The translations under genes were made by a program, and so were the position numbers. The notes under the pieces are model-generated. The model was not told the origin of the DNA and searched no databases. It was given only the letters and a program-made list of their open reading frames with translations. Of a DNA stretch of 64,000 nt, positions 34,012 to 42,997 are shown one piece after another; position 1 is the stretch's first letter; every line of letters begins with the position of its first letter. Origin of the DNA: CAYWVR01 sp964461715 (lineage in GTDB: Bacteria > Planctomycetota > Phycisphaerae > FEN-1346); assembly GCA_964461715.1 (NCBI GenBank), contig CAYWVR010000018.1, forward strand, positions 1-64,000, read 5' to 3'.

Positions 34012-35202
34012 TCAGCCCTTAAGCAACGCCGCGATGCGGTCCAGGCCCTTCTCGATGTCCTCCATCGAGATGGCGAACGAGAGCCGCACGCAGGCGTCGT
34101 CGCCGAATCCCGCACCCGGCACCACCGCCACCTTCGCCTCCTCCAGCAGCCGCTCGGCAAAGGTGACGCTGCGCGGCGTGTCGGCCTCGGGCCCGAGGAT
34201 CCGGTCGAGGGCCTCGCCCAGGTTCGGGAAGCAGTAGAAGGCCCCCTGCGGCCGGACGCACCGGACGCCCGGCATCGCCTCCAGCCGCTCGACCATGGCC
34301 AAGCGGCGGCGGTCGAACTCCGTGAACATGGCCTCAAACGGCTCCGTGGACCCCGAAACCGCCGCCATGGCCGCGTACTGGGCGATGCTCGTCGCGTTCG
34401 AGGTCGACTGGCTCTGGAGCTTGCTCATGGCGGCGATGACGTCGGCGGGCCCGGCGGCCCAGCCGATCCGCCACCCGGTCATGGCCCACGTCTTCGAGGC
34501 CCCGCCGAAGGTGATCGTCCGCTCCGGCAGGCTCGGCGCGAGCGTCGCGAAGGCGCACGTGTCCACACCGTCGTAGACCAACTCATTGTAGATTTCGTCC
34601 GAGAAGACCCAGATGTCCTCTTGTGCAACGACCTCCGCCAGGGCCTGAAGCTCATCGGACGTGTAAACCACGCCCGTCGGGTTCGAGGGCGAGTTCAGGA
34701 TGAAGGCCCGGGTGCGCGGCGTAAGGGCAGCGGCGAGCTGATCGGGCGTGATCTTGAAGCCCTGGTCGCTCCCGGCCACCAGCCGCACCGGCTCGGCCCC
34801 CGCCAGACGGATGTGCTCCGGGTACGAGACCCAGTACGGCACGGGCAGGATGACCTCGTCGCCGGGGTTCAGCGTGGCCATGCACGCCTCGAAGAGGGCG
34901 TACTTGCCGCCCGCCGTGATGATGACCTCGGAGGGCTCGTAGACGAGGCCCTCGACCCGCCTGAGGTAGTCCGCCACGGCCTCCTTCAGGGCCGGGAGGC
35001 CCGAGGCCGGGAGGTACCCGTGGTGGCCCGCGTCGATGGCTTCCTTGGCGGCCTCGCAGATGTGCGAGGGGGTCCGGAAGTCGGGCTCCCCCGCCCCGAA
35101 GCTCACCACGTCCTCGCCCGCGGCCTTCATCGCCTTGGCCTTGGCGCTGACGGCCAAGGTCACCGACGGGGCGATGGCGGCGGCACGTTGGCTGATCTGC
35201 AT
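34012..35202 (-). CDS. Class I aspartate-type aminotransferase
   Basis: A 396-residue PLP enzyme of fold type I. Schiff-base K237 in GGASKTWAMTGWRIGW, N174 in SPSNPTG, D202 and Y205 for PLP, R in GWRIG and a late R in CVRLSF for substrate carboxylate. Length and motifs match Thermus-type aspartate aminotransferase (AspC/AatA subgroup I-gamma). It moves an amino group between aspartate (or related amino acids) and 2-oxoglutarate. The ATG at 35202 has GGAGACGCCTCC-type context, and an upstream extension is less likely. Confidence 0.88.
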   Translation of the reverse strand: MQISQRAAAIAPSVTLAVSAKAKAMKAAGEDVVSFGAGEPDFRTPSHICEAAKEAIDAGHHGYLPASGLPALKEAVADYLRRVEGLVYEPSEVIITAGGKYALFEACMATLNPGDEVILPVPYWVSYPEHIRLAGAEPVRLVAGSDQGFKITPDQLAAALTPRTRAFILNSPSNPTGVVYTSDELQALAEVVAQEDIWVFSDEIYNELVYDGVDTCAFATLAPSLPERTITFGGASKTWAMTGWRIGWAAGPADVIAAMSKLQSQSTSNATSIAQYAAMAAVSGSTEPFEAMFTEFDRRRLAMVERLEAMPGVRCVRPQGAFYCFPNLGEALDRILGPEADTPRSVTFAERLLEEAKVAVVPGAGFGDDACVRLSFAISMEDIEKGLDRIAALLKG

Positions 35203-35340
35203 GGAGGCGTCTCCTCGGGTCCGGTACGGCGGCATGGTACCGAGGGGGCGCGGCGAATGCAAGCGGGCGGCGAAGTCGGCTCGACGCGGCCCCGGGAGCC
35301 TGACACATGCGCAGGGATCGATGGTTCCCGGCGTCCCGGC

Positions 35341-36351
35341 CTACAGCTCGGTCCTCGGCACGGTCACCGGTTTGCCGCCTGCGGCGCCGCTTTTCCAGGC
35401 GGCTTCGGTGAGCTCGATGACGCGGAGGCCGCATTCGGCGGGGGCGGCGGGCTGCTCGGCGCCCTGGATGCTCCGGATGAAGTTCTGCGCGATGGAGCCG
35501 CCGTCGAGGGCCGCGGTGTCGACCGTGAGGACCGGACCGTCGCGGCCGGTGATTTCCATCAGGGGCCGGCCCTGCCGGATGTGGAAGCCGCCCGCGTCCC
35601 CCATAATGCTGATATCCTCATACATGTCGGCCCCGGGATAGTCGCCGACAACGTTCAGCGTCCCGAGGGCCCCGCCGCGGAAGCGGACCGAGAGGGCCGC
35701 GTTGATGTCGACCGGCGTCCCGCGGTTGTCGAGCCGGGCCGAGACGGTCTCGGCCTCCAGGCCCGTCATCCAAAGCATGATGTCCACGAGGTGGCTGCCG
35801 GAATCGTTCAATTGCCCGCCGCCGGAGAGCTCCGGCACCTGCCGCCACAGGCCCTTCGTCGCGACCTTCCACCCCTGGCCCTGGTAGGCGTGGACCGTCT
35901 GGACGGGGCCGATGCGGCCGTCGGCGACGGCCCCGCGGATGTACCGGTACGCCCCGCCGTAGTGCCGCTGGTACCCGATAACGAGTGTGAGGCCCGTCTC
36001 GCGGACTTTGCGGACGACCTCGATGGCGCGGTCGATGCGGCAGGTCATGGGCTTTTCGACGAGGACGTGGACGCCCCGGTCGAGGCCGGCCATGATCTGC
36101 TCGTAATGGACGGTGTGGGGGCTGGCGATGACGATGCCCGTCAGGTCCTCGGCCTCCAGCAGGGCCGCGTAATCGTCGTACTCGGCGCACTCGCGGAGGT
36201 GAGCCCATCGCTCCTTGGCGGTGAGGCGGCGGGTCGGGTCGGGATCGGCCAGGGCCGTGACGTGGACCTCGTGGAGGGGCTCGAGCTCGCGGATGTGGCG
36301 GTTCATGATGCCCCCGCAGCCGATCAGGCCGATGCGGATTTCCTCGGTCAT
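35341..36351 (-). CDS. Gfo/Idh/MocA family oxidoreductase
   Basis: A 336-residue NAD(P)-dependent sugar or inositol dehydrogenase-like protein: Rossmann motif GLIGCGGIMNRH (8-19), conserved EKP (VLVEKPMTC), and a C-terminal alpha/beta domain with DSGSHLVDIMLWMTG bearing the catalytic-type His. No export signal, unlike the second family member at 59098. The substrate is unknown; such proteins are numerous in Planctomycetota. Confidence 0.85.
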   Translation of the reverse strand: MTEEIRIGLIGCGGIMNRHIRELEPLHEVHVTALADPDPTRRLTAKERWAHLRECAEYDDYAALLEAEDLTGIVIASPHTVHYEQIMAGLDRGVHVLVEKPMTCRIDRAIEVVRKVRETGLTLVIGYQRHYGGAYRYIRGAVADGRIGPVQTVHAYQGQGWKVATKGLWRQVPELSGGGQLNDSGSHLVDIMLWMTGLEAETVSARLDNRGTPVDINAALSVRFRGGALGTLNVVGDYPGADMYEDISIMGDAGGFHIRQGRPLMEITGRDGPVLTVDTAALDGGSIAQNFIRSIQGAEQPAAPAECGLRVIELTEAAWKSGAAGGKPVTVPRTEL

Positions 36352-36426
36352 CGTGGTGCCTTTCGTTGGGTCTCGTGGGCGTTCAGGAACGACACGCGCG
36401 GCGCAAGCGCCGCGGCCAAAAAAATC

Positions 36427-37209
36427 CTATGCATATGAGTGCAGGCCCTGGAAGATCTTCGCGAGGTTCACCCAGAGCAGCGTTACCAGGATACAGATCG
36501 CGCCGACAAGGACAAGCGCCGAGGCGGCCCGCGGGTAGCGGCGGCCGTAGGCCCCGCGAAAATGAAGGTACGCGAGGAACACCAGCCACGAGACGAACGA
36601 CCAGAGTTCCTTCGGGTCCCAGTGCCACCAGTCGTCCCACGCGAGCCGCCCCCACCACGCCCCCAGCACGAGGCCCACCGTCAGGAGCGGAAAGCCCGCC
36701 AGGACCATCCGGTGCGTGCCCGTCTCGTAGCCGACGACCGCCGGGTCGGCCGGAGTCGGACCCGAGAGAACGTGCGCGACGGCCTGGAAGCTCGCCTTCG
36801 CCAGGAGCACGTACGCCAGGACGTAGACGCCGACGTGCGGGACGAAGAGCGGGCTCTGGAGGGCGGGCGGCAAGCGCTGCGGGGCCGGGCTGAAGAACCG
36901 GAAGACGACCGGCACGAGGACCACGGCCCCCACCGCCGCGTCCCCCCACTCGCCGCCGACGCCGAGGCCGACGCGGCACAGGAGCGTGATCGCCAGGATC
37001 GCCGCCCCCATCGCCAGCCACACCTCGTAGAGGTTCTGGAGCGGGACGTGGCCGACCTCCGTCCACCGGAGGACCCATGCGGCGGCGCACAGGCCGCCGG
37101 CCACGATCAGCATCCCCCACCCCGCCCTCCGAGTCCGCAACAGGAGCAGCAGCGCCGCGACGGCGTAGGCGGCCAGGGCGGGCCAGAGGAGGACCTCAGA
37201 GGTCGCCAC
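36427..37209 (-). CDS. resC: System II cytochrome c assembly protein, WWD type (ResC/CcsA)
   Basis: A 260-residue membrane protein with about eight helices and the haem-handling WWD motif (AWDDWWHWDPKELWSFVSW) flanked by conserved His residues (H119-type in FVPHVGVYVLAY; H near 161 in TGTHRMVL; H in YLHFRGAYG). It presents haem to apocytochromes outside the membrane with ResB. GTG start overlapping the resB end by 14 bases. It would mature the c-type cytochromes of this organism, such as the dihaem protein at 55512. Confidence 0.88.
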   Translation of the reverse strand: MATSEVLLWPALAAYAVAALLLLLRTRRAGWGMLIVAGGLCAAAWVLRWTEVGHVPLQNLYEVWLAMGAAILAITLLCRVGLGVGGEWGDAAVGAVVLVPVVFRFFSPAPQRLPPALQSPLFVPHVGVYVLAYVLLAKASFQAVAHVLSGPTPADPAVVGYETGTHRMVLAGFPLLTVGLVLGAWWGRLAWDDWWHWDPKELWSFVSWLVFLAYLHFRGAYGRRYPRAASALVLVGAICILVTLLWVNLAKIFQGLHSYA

Positions 37210-38338
37210 GGTCGGCCTCCTTCCTCCCGCGCCTGCGGAGCGCGGCCCGGGCCCGCTCGCCCCAGCACCGGAGCATCGTCCCGCCGACGAGCAGGGCGAA
37301 GCCCGCGTACGCCAGGCCGAGCCCCGAGTTCGACCGGACCGTCAGCACCGTGTACGCATGCGCCTCGTGATCGTAGTCGGCCTGGAAGAACCCGTAGCCG
37401 CCGTGGTCGAGCGGCTGGTTGACCTCGAGGGTGGCGGTGTGGACGACCTCGCCATCTTCGATGACCTCGACCTCGCTGAAGTAGCCCTTGGGCATCCCGC
37501 CGCGCGGCCGGACGAGGTAGATTTGCGGCCCGGCCTCGGGCGGGAGGTGCTCGGGCATGCCGACGAGACGCGCCAGGGGCATCATCCCGTACTCCTCGCC
37601 CGGCGCGACGACGATCCAGCCGCACATCGACCGATCGTCGTGCGCGGCCTCGACCTCGACCGCCCGGACGCCCGTGCCGGGCATGGGCGCGGCATCGGTG
37701 ACGCGGCCCGCGTCGTCGGTCTCCACGGCCGCATCCTCGATGACCCGGAGCACGCGGACCCGCAGGCGGGTGCCCTCGACCTCGACCCACTCCCCGACCG
37801 TCCAGTCGAACGGCTGGACCATGAGCTGGTCCTGCGGCATGCCGGGCGGCGGGGGGACCTCGACGGCGAGCGGCCAGGAGCCCGTCGGCTCGTAGTACTC
37901 GATGCGGAAATCGCGCAGCCGCAGGGCGAACGGCAACTCGCCCAGCACCTTCCCCGTGCCGCGCTCGAGGAGGACGTCGCTCGCCTCGCCCTCGCCGATG
38001 ACCATGTAGCCCTCGGGAATCTTGTCGCGCCCGAGGAAGCGGGCGGCGGCGCGATGGCCGAGCGGTCCGCCCCACCCTCCGCCCGCCAGAACCAGCAGCG
38101 CCCCGAGGTGCACCGCCGCGAGGCCCGGCGACCGAATGAGCCGGAGGTCCGCGACGAAACACGCGACCAGGAGGCCCGCGAGCAGGAACCAGAAGACGAC
38201 CAGGGGCCCCGAGTTGAACAGGGCCCGCGCCCGCTCCGCCCCGACGAACGCCCCGACGACCGCCAGGACCGCCAACAGAGCCAGGGCGGCGAGGGTGGCG
38301 ATCATCGCGATGCGGCGGGCACGTTTCATAGGCCTCAT
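37196..38338 (-). CDS. resB: System II cytochrome c assembly protein, ResB type
   Basis: A 380-residue membrane protein: three N-terminal helices (about 10-32, 44-65, 74-92), a large periplasmic domain with ResB features (LPFALRLRDFRIEYYEP, TLEVNQPLDHGGYGFFQADYD) and a C-terminal helix (SNSGLGLAYAGFALLVGG). The start is uncertain among ATG 38338, ATG 38329 (better spaced GAGG) and TTG 38347. Works with the downstream resC product as the haem lyase. Confidence 0.85.
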   Translation of the reverse strand: MRPMKRARRIAMIATLAALALLAVLAVVGAFVGAERARALFNSGPLVVFWFLLAGLLVACFVADLRLIRSPGLAAVHLGALLVLAGGGWGGPLGHRAAARFLGRDKIPEGYMVIGEGEASDVLLERGTGKVLGELPFALRLRDFRIEYYEPTGSWPLAVEVPPPPGMPQDQLMVQPFDWTVGEWVEVEGTRLRVRVLRVIEDAAVETDDAGRVTDAAPMPGTGVRAVEVEAAHDDRSMCGWIVVAPGEEYGMMPLARLVGMPEHLPPEAGPQIYLVRPRGGMPKGYFSEVEVIEDGEVVHTATLEVNQPLDHGGYGFFQADYDHEAHAYTVLTVRSNSGLGLAYAGFALLVGGTMLRCWGERARAALRRRGRKEADRGDL

Positions 38339-38378
38339 GGGCTGCAAGCCGCAGGTGGCGTGGGCCTGCCGCCCTGCG

Positions 38379-38996
38379 TTAGCGGTACGAGGGCAAGTAG
38401 TCCCCGTGCGCCTCGATCAGGTCGTCGCACAGGGCGACGATCTCGTCAATCGCCAGTTCCGCCGCCGTGTGCGGGTCGAGCATGGCCGCCTGGTAGATGC
38501 GGTCCCGCCGGCGCTCGAGCGCCGCCTCCACGGTCAGGAGCTACACGTTCACATTCGTCCGGTTCACGGCCGCGCACGGCTCCGGCAGGTCGCCGACGGC
38601 GCACGGGTTCACACCGCCCGAATCGCACATGCACGGCACCTCGACGCAGGCCGCCGCGGGGATGGTCTGGCCCAGGCCGTGCCTCTTCGGGACCTCGAAG
38701 TCGATGACGGTCGAGGGCTCGTACCCGCCCACCTGGACGGCGTTAACGACGTAGCGGGCGCCGTGGAGGGCGTCCTTGCGCTCCTCGGGCCCGAGGTGGC
38801 AGGTGATGCGGGCGCGACCGGCATCGATCTGGGCGTTCAGGTTCTCGAGCATCATCCGCGACTCGTCGAGCCGCGCGCGGTCGATGTCGTAGAGGGCGAA
38901 GTGGCTTTCGGCGAGCGCCTCGGCGAGCATGCAGTCGCCGAGGATGTTCTTGGCGAAGATGGTGCTCCCGGCCCCCAGGAAGGCGATCTTGGGCAT
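38379..38996 (-). pseudogene. Gutted GH4 alpha-galactosidase/glucosidase gene
   Basis: The frame starts like an intact family-4 glycosidase: NAD-binding MPKIAFLGAGSTIFAKN, then VNAVQVGGYEPSTVIDFEVP and HGLGQTI, about 105 residues. It then jumps to the family's C-terminal part (CVEVPCMCDSGGVNP, VGDLPEPCAAVNRTNVNV); about 230 residues, including the central metal-binding Cys/His region, are absent. After NVNV comes TAG (38541-38543) where relatives have Gln; beyond it the same frame continues with LLTVEAALERRR...MLDPHTAAEL for 53 codons to TAA at 38379. So there is both an internal deletion and an amber mutation (CAG to TAG by one transition). Activity is not possible. Confidence 0.85.
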
Positions 38997-39157
38997 CGGC
39001 ACTGGGCTCCTTCGGCGCCGGCTCAGGCGCGATCGAAGGGGCCATTTTGCCGCCTCCGGCACGCAGCGTCAATGTCCTGCGCTGCTTTCCTCTCTTCGCG
39101 CCGCCCGCCGAATCGTGTATCCTACCCGTTTCGGACCTCGACCGGAAAGGACGCGCC

Positions 39158-40648
39158 GTGCCCAACCTCCTCTTCCTCTACACCGACGAGCAGCGCTTCG
39201 ACACGCTGGCCGCCTACGGAAACCGCCGCATCGAGACGCCGAACCTCAACCGGCTGACCGAGGCCTCGACCGTCTTCGAGCGGGCCTACGTCACCCAGCC
39301 CGTCTGCACGCCGTCGCGCTCGAGCCTCCTGACGGGCCTGTACCCGCACTCGAACGGATGCGTCCAGAACAACATCCCCCTCTCGTCCGACACGCGGTGC
39401 CTGCCCGAGATGATCGAGACGGGCGACGACGTCGCGACGGCCCATCACGGCAAGTGGCACCTCGGCGACGAGATCTACGCCCAGCACGGCTTCCAGGAGT
39501 GGCGGGCCACCGAGGACACCTATCACCGCTGGTACGGACCGGAGCGGGACCAGGCCGACCGCTCCGCGTACCATCACTGGCTCATCGAGCGCGGCGCCCG
39601 CCCCGGGCCGAACGACCTGCCGCCCGAGATCGGATCGCGCTTCTTCCGAGAGCAGATTCACCGCTTCCCGGAAGAACTCGCGCGGCCGACGTTTCTGGCC
39701 GAAGAGGCCACCCGCTTCATCCACGAGCACCGCGGCCACCCCTGGATTCTCTACGTCAACTGGCTCGAGCCGCACATGCCCTTCACCTCTTGCCGCGACG
39801 ATCAATACCCGCGCGAGGACGTGATCGTGCCGGGGAACTTCAATCACGCCCTCGACGAGACGAACACGCTCCGGGCCCGCCTGGCGACGGCGAAGTACCG
39901 GGCCGAGGGCTTCGAGGGCCTGCCCCTGGAGGACGAGAAGGACTGGCGGGAGCTGATCGCCCGGTACTGGGGCATGGTCAGCCTCGTCGACACGAGCGTC
40001 GGACGGATTCTCGCGGCGCTCGAAGAGACGGGCCAGGATGACGAGACGATCCTCGTCTTCACGAGCGACCACGGCGACCTGATGGGCAGCCACCGGATGC
40101 TGGGCAAGGGCTTTATGTTTGACGAATCGACGCGCGTGCCCCTGGCGATCCGCCTCCCCGGCCAGACCCGCGGCCGCCGCCTCCGAGGGCCCGTGAGCCA
40201 GATCGACGTCGTCCCGACGCTCCTCGCGCTGATGGGCGAGACGCCGCCCCCCGAGCTCCAGGGCACGAGCCTTGGCCCCGCGCTCGAAACGAGCGTCGAG
40301 CCCGAGCGCGACGTCTTCATCGAGTGGAACACCGATGCCGCCAAGACCCGCCCCGAGAAGGCGGCCCGACAGATGCGAACCTTCGGCGCCGAGGACCTGG
40401 GCGACCCCGAGGCCGTCGCCGCCAGCCTCGGCGACAACGTCCGCACCGTCGTCACGCCCGACGGTTGGAAGCTGAACTGGAGCCAGGTGGGCGAGCATGA
40501 GCTGTATAACCTCCCGGCCGACCCGCTCGAGCTCCGGAACCTCGTGGGCGACGCCGACCAGGCCGACCGCGTCGCCACCCTTCGCGACCGCATCCGCGCC
40601 TGGCAGGATCGCACCGCCGATCCCGTCCGAGACGAGGCCCGCGCATGA
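39158..40648 (+). CDS. Cys-type sulfatase
   Basis: A 496-residue alkaline-phosphatase-superfamily sulfatase. C50 lies in CTPSRSSLLTG, the signature converted to formylglycine. Other motifs: metal-binding DEQRFD near the N terminus, GKWHLG, FTSDHGDLMGSH and the C-terminal LYNLPADPLELRNL. There is no signal peptide, so it may be cytosolic or exported with help. Start is GTG with GGAAAGGA 7 bases upstream. It overlaps the next gene as ATGA. Substrate is unknown; sulfated polysaccharide is typical for the family in PVC bacteria. Confidence 0.88.
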   Translation: MPNLLFLYTDEQRFDTLAAYGNRRIETPNLNRLTEASTVFERAYVTQPVCTPSRSSLLTGLYPHSNGCVQNNIPLSSDTRCLPEMIETGDDVATAHHGKWHLGDEIYAQHGFQEWRATEDTYHRWYGPERDQADRSAYHHWLIERGARPGPNDLPPEIGSRFFREQIHRFPEELARPTFLAEEATRFIHEHRGHPWILYVNWLEPHMPFTSCRDDQYPREDVIVPGNFNHALDETNTLRARLATAKYRAEGFEGLPLEDEKDWRELIARYWGMVSLVDTSVGRILAALEETGQDDETILVFTSDHGDLMGSHRMLGKGFMFDESTRVPLAIRLPGQTRGRRLRGPVSQIDVVPTLLALMGETPPPELQGTSLGPALETSVEPERDVFIEWNTDAAKTRPEKAARQMRTFGAEDLGDPEAVAASLGDNVRTVVTPDGWKLNWSQVGEHELYNLPADPLELRNLVGDADQADRVATLRDRIRAWQDRTADPVRDEARA

Positions 40649-40848
40649 AAACCATCCTCATCCTCATGCACTCCCACCGCCACCGCGACGCCCCCGACCA
40701 TCACCTCGTCTACGATCTCCGGGAGGACCCGCACCAGCAGCGCCCGCTGCGCGACGACGTCCTCGAAGCCGAGCCGGCCGGCCGCCTGAAATCCCTCCTC
40801 GAATCCGTCGACGCGCCGCCGTGTCCGTTTGAGCGGACGGGCCTATAA
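40645..40848 (+). pseudogene. Remnant of a second sulfatase (both ends, no middle)
   Basis: A 67-codon frame whose start MKTILILMHSHRH matches the opening strand of a sulfatase subfamily (MKTILILMDS-type) and whose remainder (YDLREDPHQQRPL, then LESVDAPPCPFERTGL) matches the C-terminal end of the same family. About 400 residues including the CxPSR site would be missing. Its ATG overlaps the upstream sulfatase stop (ATGA), so it was probably the second of two coupled sulfatases. The frame is open and could encode a peptide without sulfatase activity. Confidence 0.65.
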
Positions 40849-40866
40849 CCACTAAAGGACTTCCCG

Positions 40867-41256
40867 ATGATTTTCTGCACCGTCGTCAACTGCATGGACG
40901 GGCGCGTCCAAACGCCCGTCAACACGTATCTCCAGGGCCGTTTCGCGGCCGCCTACGTCGATACCGTCACCGAGCCCGGCCCGAACCGCATCCTGGCCGA
41001 GTGTCTGGACGAGCGGACCATCGCCTCCATCCTCGAACGGGTCCGCATCAGCGTGGAGAAGCACGGGTCGCGCGGCATCGCGGTCGTGGGCCACGCCGAC
41101 TGTTCCGGAAACCCCAATGCCCGGGACGTCCAGGACGCCCAGACCCGCCGCGCCGTCGCCTTCCTCGCCCGGGAGTTCCCCGACGCCGAAATCCTCGGCC
41201 TCTGGGTCGACGAGACCTGGCAGGTGCACGCCCTGGAGCAGGGCGCTGCCCCCTAG
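40867..41256 (+). CDS. Mini carbonic-anhydrase-like zinc protein
   Basis: A 129-residue protein with the zinc-site pattern of beta-carbonic anhydrases: C9-x-D11-x-R13 (CMDGR) and H76-x-x-C79 (GHADC). It is about half the length of a usual beta-CA and lacks its N-terminal helices. Proteins with this pattern and the segments TEPGPNRILAE and ISVEKHGSRGIAVVGH form a small conserved group whose activity is, to my knowledge, not settled. It ends on the same CTAG as nqrF on the opposite strand. Confidence 0.7.
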   Translation: MIFCTVVNCMDGRVQTPVNTYLQGRFAAAYVDTVTEPGPNRILAECLDERTIASILERVRISVEKHGSRGIAVVGHADCSGNPNARDVQDAQTRRAVAFLAREFPDAEILGLWVDETWQVHALEQGAAP

Positions 41257-42344
41257 AACTTGTCGTAGAAGACGTCGTGCGGATCGAGGCCCTTGTCCTC
41301 GAGGACGCGGGTGACGGCATCGATCATCGGCTCCGGCCCGCAGAGGAACGCCTGGCGGGGGACCTCGGGGTCGAGGTGCTTGTCGACCGAGAGATGGATG
41401 AAGCCCGTCTCGCCGGCCCAGTCGCGGTCCTCCTCGCCGGGCTCCGAGAGGGCGTAGACGACGTGCAGGTTCGGGTGCGCGGCGGCCAGCTCGCGGAACT
41501 TCTCGTAGTAGAACGAGTCGGCCGTCGTGCGGCAGCCGAAGAAGAGCCAACACGTCCGCGCCGGCTCCCGCTCGTAGATCGTCTCGATGATGTTCTTGAC
41601 GGGGGCCATGCCGCATCCGCCCGCCACGCACACCACCTCCCGCTCGGTCTCCTCGGTGAGGCGGAACTCGCCGAACGGGCCGGTGAAGGTGACCGGGTCC
41701 CCCTCGGCCAGGTGATGCAGGTACGTCGATCCGATGCCGCCCGGCACCAGCCGCACCACCAGCTCGACGATATGCGGCTCGTGCACCGGCGAGGAGATCG
41801 AGTACGCCCGCCAGACGGGCCCGTCGGGCGACGGGGCTTGGACCTGGACGTACTGGCCGGGCCGGTGCTCGATGGCGTCGGGCTCCCGGAGCCTCAGGCG
41901 AATCTCCTTCGTATCGTGCGTCAGGGGCCGCGTCGATTCGACCACCGCCTGGAAGAGCTGGACCTTGAGAATCTCTTCCGGGACGCGAATCTCCATCGCC
42001 TCGCGGACCTTGACCTGGCACGCGAGGCGGACGCCCGAGCGGACCTCCCGCCGCGTCAGCATCGGAAGCTCCGTCGGCAGGACCTGCCCGCCGCCCGCCC
42101 GGACCGCCACCTTGCAATACCCGCACGTGCCCTGCCCGCCGCAGGCCGAGGGGATGTAGATCTCGCTGGAGTTCAGGGCCTCCAGGAGCGTCTGGCCGCC
42201 TTCGACCTCCAGCACCTCCTCCCCCGCGTTGATGGAGATGGGACAGACGCCGTAGTCGAGCAGGAACCGCTCGGCCAGCACCAGGAACGCCGCCAGCACC
42301 ACCAGCACCGCGACGAAGACCAGGATGGAGACGAGATAGATCAC
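41253..42344 (-). CDS. nqrF: NqrF, NADH-oxidising subunit of Na+-NQR
   Basis: A 363-residue subunit: one N-terminal membrane helix (4-25), [2Fe-2S] ferredoxin domain (C68, C74, C77, C109), FAD domain (RAYSISSP) and NADH domain (GGCGMAPVKNIIET, FLCGPEPMI). It takes electrons from NADH into the sodium pump. GTG start in a GTGA overlap with nqrE. The presence of NqrF, rather than RnfB, identifies the complex as NQR. Confidence 0.93.
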   Translation of the reverse strand: MIYLVSILVFVAVLVVLAAFLVLAERFLLDYGVCPISINAGEEVLEVEGGQTLLEALNSSEIYIPSACGGQGTCGYCKVAVRAGGGQVLPTELPMLTRREVRSGVRLACQVKVREAMEIRVPEEILKVQLFQAVVESTRPLTHDTKEIRLRLREPDAIEHRPGQYVQVQAPSPDGPVWRAYSISSPVHEPHIVELVVRLVPGGIGSTYLHHLAEGDPVTFTGPFGEFRLTEETEREVVCVAGGCGMAPVKNIIETIYEREPARTCWLFFGCRTTADSFYYEKFRELAAAHPNLHVVYALSEPGEEDRDWAGETGFIHLSVDKHLDPEVPRQAFLCGPEPMIDAVTRVLEDKGLDPHDVFYDKF

Positions 42345-42997
42345 GGGAGGCTCACCATCCCCGCGAAGCCCATGAACGCGATGGCCATGATCCCCGTGAC
42401 GATCATCGTGACGGCCACGCCCTCGAACGCCTTCGGCAAATTCGCATACCCCATCTTCTGCCTCAGGCCCGCCATCAGCACGATCACCAGCGCCCACCCC
42501 AGCCCCCACCCCGCCCCGAGCACCGTGGCCTTCAGGAGCGGAAACGCGAACACGTCCACCGCAAAGAGCGCCGCCCCGAGGATCGCGCAGTTGACGGTGA
42601 TCAGCGGCAGAAAGATACCCAGAGCGTAGTAGAGCCGCGGGCTGAACCGCTCGATCACCATCTCCACCAGCTGCACGAACGCCGCGATCACCGCGATGAA
42701 AATGATGAGCTTCAGGTGCCCCAGGTCGAAGCCGAGCCATTCCGTGAGCCACGGGGCCGTCAGCACGTGATGATGAATCGCATGGTTGATGGCCGTGGTA
42801 CAGGTCATCACGAACGTCACGGCCACGCCCAGCCCCACGGCCGTCTCGTACTGGCGCGAGCACGCCAGGAACGAGCACATGCCGAGGAAGTACGTGAGAA
42901 GGATGTTGTTGGTGAAGATGGCGGCGACGAAGATGACCAGGGCGCCGGTGTCCCCCGGCATCTGCGGGACGACGGTCGTGTCGGCGGCAAGGATCAC
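42341..42997 (-). CDS. nqrE: NqrE, membrane subunit of Na+-NQR
   Basis: A 218-residue integral membrane protein of the RnfA/NqrE family with six helices. It keeps the paired Cys sites that bind the intramembrane iron centre with NqrD (MCSFLACS and VNCAILG). GTG start in a GTGA overlap with nqrD. Confidence 0.93.
   Translation of the reverse strand: MILAADTTVVPQMPGDTGALVIFVAAIFTNNILLTYFLGMCSFLACSRQYETAVGLGVAVTFVMTCTTAINHAIHHHVLTAPWLTEWLGFDLGHLKLIIFIAVIAAFVQLVEMVIERFSPRLYYALGIFLPLITVNCAILGAALFAVDVFAFPLLKATVLGAGWGLGWALVIVLMAGLRQKMGYANLPKAFEGVAVTMIVTGIMAIAFMGFAGMVSLP

Noticed and set aside
38541..38543. In-frame TAG in the GH4 gene as recoding or stop-codon reassignment
   Set aside because: TAG ends normal genes here (hydG, nqrF, the carbonic-anhydrase-like gene), and the gene also lacks its catalytic middle, so a nonsense mutation is simpler.
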